DNA of 7,195 bases from Hyphomicrobiales bacterium. Lineage in GTDB: Bacteria; Pseudomonadota; Alphaproteobacteria; Rhizobiales; Aestuariivirgaceae. The DNA lies in NCBI GenBank assembly GCA_025356765.1, contig JANXRO010000282.1:1-7195 (forward strand). Direction: 5' to 3'. The position numbers and the translations under genes are program-made. Shown here piece by piece: positions 5,889-7,195 of this stretch; position 1 is the first letter of the stretch; every line of letters starts with the position of its first letter. The notes under the pieces are model-generated. The model was not told the DNA's origin and did not search any database. It was given only the letters and a program-made list of their open reading frames with translations.

Positions 5889-7100
5889 ATGAAACAATTT
5901 GACTCTTCTGCCCTGCTTTCACCCCGCGCATCAACTGCCGATGAAGGCGCTATTATTCGCATGTCGCAAAAAACCCGTGATCTGCGGGCCTTGGGGCATG
6001 ACATTGTTTCCCTGACAATTGGTGAGCCTGATTTTGACACGCCACTGAACATTCGTGATGCCGCCAAAGATGCTTTAGACAATGGTTTCACTCATTATTC
6101 GCCCGTGGCCGGAATTCCTGAATTGCGTGAAGCCATCGCCCAAAAGCTGCGCACAGAAAATGGTTTGAATTATCAATCCGCCAATGTGGTTTTGGCCAAC
6201 GGCACCAAGCAGGCGATTAGCAATGCGGTGCTGGCTATTATCGGCCCGGGCGATGAAGCAGTTATTCCCGCACCCTTCTGGGTTTCGTATGAAGGCTCAG
6301 TCAAATTTGCCCAAGGCAAGGCTGTGATTGTGCCATCCGATGTTTCTGAAAACTATAAGCCGCCAGTGGCGCGCATTGCAGCGGCCATCACGCCTGCCAC
6401 AAAACTGTTGTTCATCAACTCGCCATCAAACCCAACCGGCGCTGTATGGACACGCGCTGAGCTTGAACAGATTGCGGAACTGGTTCGGGCGCACCCCAAA
6501 CTGATGGTTCTTTCTGATGAAATTTATGAATATATTTTGTTTGATGGTGAGATGGTGAGTTTTGGATCGCTTCCCGGAATGTTGGAACGCACCATAACTT
6601 TGAATGGCTTTTCAAAAGGCTTTGCCATGACAGGCTGGCGGCTTGGCTATGCCGCAGCCCCCTTGCCCGTGGCCCAAGCCATGGCGCGGATGCAGAGCAT
6701 TATTTCAGCTGGTGCAAACCAGTTTGTGCAACGCGCTGCGCTGGCCGCATTGCATGGCCCGCGTGATGGTGTTGAAAGCATGCGCCTTGCATATTCCGCG
6801 CGGCGTGATTTGGTGCTGAAGGGACTTCGCGCCATTGCAGGCGTTCAAATTGCCCCCATTCCTGCAACATTTTATGCGTTTCCTGATGTATCGGCTTTTT
6901 TGGGCCGCAAGGCTGGCAATCATGTGATTGAGACAACAGATCAATTATGTGATTGGTTGTTGGAAAGCCACGGCGTTAGCCTTGTGCCGGGCACTGCCTT
7001 TGGTGCGCCTCATTCCATTCGCCTTTCATTTGCAGCAAGCGAGGCCGACATAAAAAAGGCCCTGCTGCGATTAGAGCAAGGCCTTCTCTCGTTAAAGTAA
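5889..7100 (+). CDS. Pyridoxal phosphate-dependent aminotransferase, class I (aspartate aminotransferase I-beta-like)
   Basis: This cytoplasmic enzyme moves amino groups between amino acids and 2-oxo acids using pyridoxal phosphate. The 403-residue length is normal for fold-type I class I enzymes. Visible landmarks: GEPDFDTP (45-52), NGTKQAISN (104-112, Lys107 aligning with the lysine of GGKQ in I-beta aspartate aminotransferases), FWVSY (130-134), NSPSNPTG (177-184, Asn181), SDEIYEY (209-215, Asp210 and Tyr213 near the cofactor), the Schiff-base Lys243 in SKGFAMTGWRLGY, and Arg378 in SIRLSF for the substrate alpha-carboxylate. The N-terminal stretch before GEPDF differs from the KPSAT-type segment of well-known I-beta enzymes, so aspartate is only one candidate; prephenate, aromatic or branched-chain substrates are possible. 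A stop codon directly precedes the ATG, which fixes the frame's start, though no clear ribosome binding site is seen. It diverges from the lipoprotein across 60 bp. Confidence 0.9.
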   Translation: MKQFDSSALLSPRASTADEGAIIRMSQKTRDLRALGHDIVSLTIGEPDFDTPLNIRDAAKDALDNGFTHYSPVAGIPELREAIAQKLRTENGLNYQSANVVLANGTKQAISNAVLAIIGPGDEAVIPAPFWVSYEGSVKFAQGKAVIVPSDVSENYKPPVARIAAAITPATKLLFINSPSNPTGAVWTRAELEQIAELVRAHPKLMVLSDEIYEYILFDGEMVSFGSLPGMLERTITLNGFSKGFAMTGWRLGYAAAPLPVAQAMARMQSIISAGANQFVQRAALAALHGPRDGVESMRLAYSARRDLVLKGLRAIAGVQIAPIPATFYAFPDVSAFLGRKAGNHVIETTDQLCDWLLESHGVSLVPGTAFGAPHSIRLSFAASEADIKKALLRLEQGLLSLK

Positions 7101-7106
7101 GCTTGG

Positions 7107-7195
7107 CTATTCAGCGGCCGGCTTAAACTGTTTGATTGTTGCAGATGGTTTGGCCAGTGCGGCAACGCGCTCTTCAATTGCATCAAGCTTGGCGG
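7107..7195 (-). CDS. C-terminal fragment of an unidentified protein, cut by the window edge
   Basis: A minus-strand frame runs in from the right edge and ends at TAG (7109-7107). It gives 28 residues containing LDAIEERVAALAK and ending KQFKPAAE. The spacing Leu-Ile-Val-Leu with charged residues between suggests the end of a short amphipathic helix or coiled coil, followed by a polar tail. Codon use (many GCC, GCA, GAA) resembles the neighbouring genes, while the opposite-strand reading is rich in Cys and Trp and looks like a shadow. It is convergent with the aminotransferase, with only 6 bp between the two stops. The family cannot be told from so little. Confidence 0.55.
   Translation of the reverse strand, partial: AKLDAIEERVAALAKPSATIKQFKPAAE

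Noticed and set aside
5829..5897. Longer start for the lipoprotein at 5897 or 5879
   Set aside because: It would put about 17 to 23 residues ahead of the lipoprotein signal peptide, lacks a ribosome binding site, and the 5897 start overlaps the divergent aminotransferase start.
7098..7125. TAAGC/GCTTA pairing after the aminotransferase as a bidirectional terminator
   Set aside because: Only five pairs before mismatches and no T-run on either side.
1..7195. Mobile element, CRISPR, defence or secondary-metabolite system
   Set aside because: No repeat array, transposase, integrase, toxin, nuclease or modular synthase is encoded; the genes are housekeeping or envelope functions with uniform-looking composition.

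Overview
The window looks like an ordinary chromosomal segment of an alphaproteobacterium, probably of the Hyphomicrobiales (Rhizobiales) type. This rests on protein character seen by eye: a bacterial-type aspartyl-tRNA synthetase with the non-discriminating signature, a rhizobial-style L,D-transpeptidase, an alphaproteobacterial form of the UshA-like nucleotidase, and a Cfa synthase longer than that of E. coli. Base composition looks close to half GC (not counted). I see no tRNA or rRNA gene, insertion sequence, phage gene, CRISPR array or toxin-antitoxin pair.

Layout. Five genes read leftward on the minus strand. In transcription order they are a small lipoprotein (5828-5475), cfa (5432-4158), an exported UshA-like metallophosphatase (4081-2567), a secreted L,D-transpeptidase (2477-1887) and aspS (1807-26). 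Gaps between them are 42 to 89 bp, so partial co-transcription is possible, but the sequence does not prove one operon. A PLP-dependent aminotransferase (5889-7100) reads rightward, divergent from the lipoprotein across 60 bp. The last 89 bp hold the C-terminal end of another minus-strand gene, convergent with the aminotransferase and only 6 bp from its stop. No gene-free stretch exceeds 100 bp.

How the genes fit together. Four neighbouring minus-strand genes act in or at the cell envelope: a lipoprotein, membrane lipid cyclopropanation, periplasmic phosphoester hydrolysis and peptidoglycan cross-linking or anchoring. The flanking genes are translation (aspS) and amino-acid metabolism (aminotransferase). 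This may be only loose clustering.

I found no previously undescribed system. The points most worth a second look are the replaced metal-ligand positions in the nucleotidase, the non-discriminating signature in AspRS, an inverted repeat whose downstream arm contains the aspS ribosome binding site, and the uncharacterised lipoprotein upstream of cfa. Three start codons were moved inward from the longest reading frame: aspS and the transpeptidase on ribosome-binding-site evidence, the lipoprotein on signal-peptide evidence.
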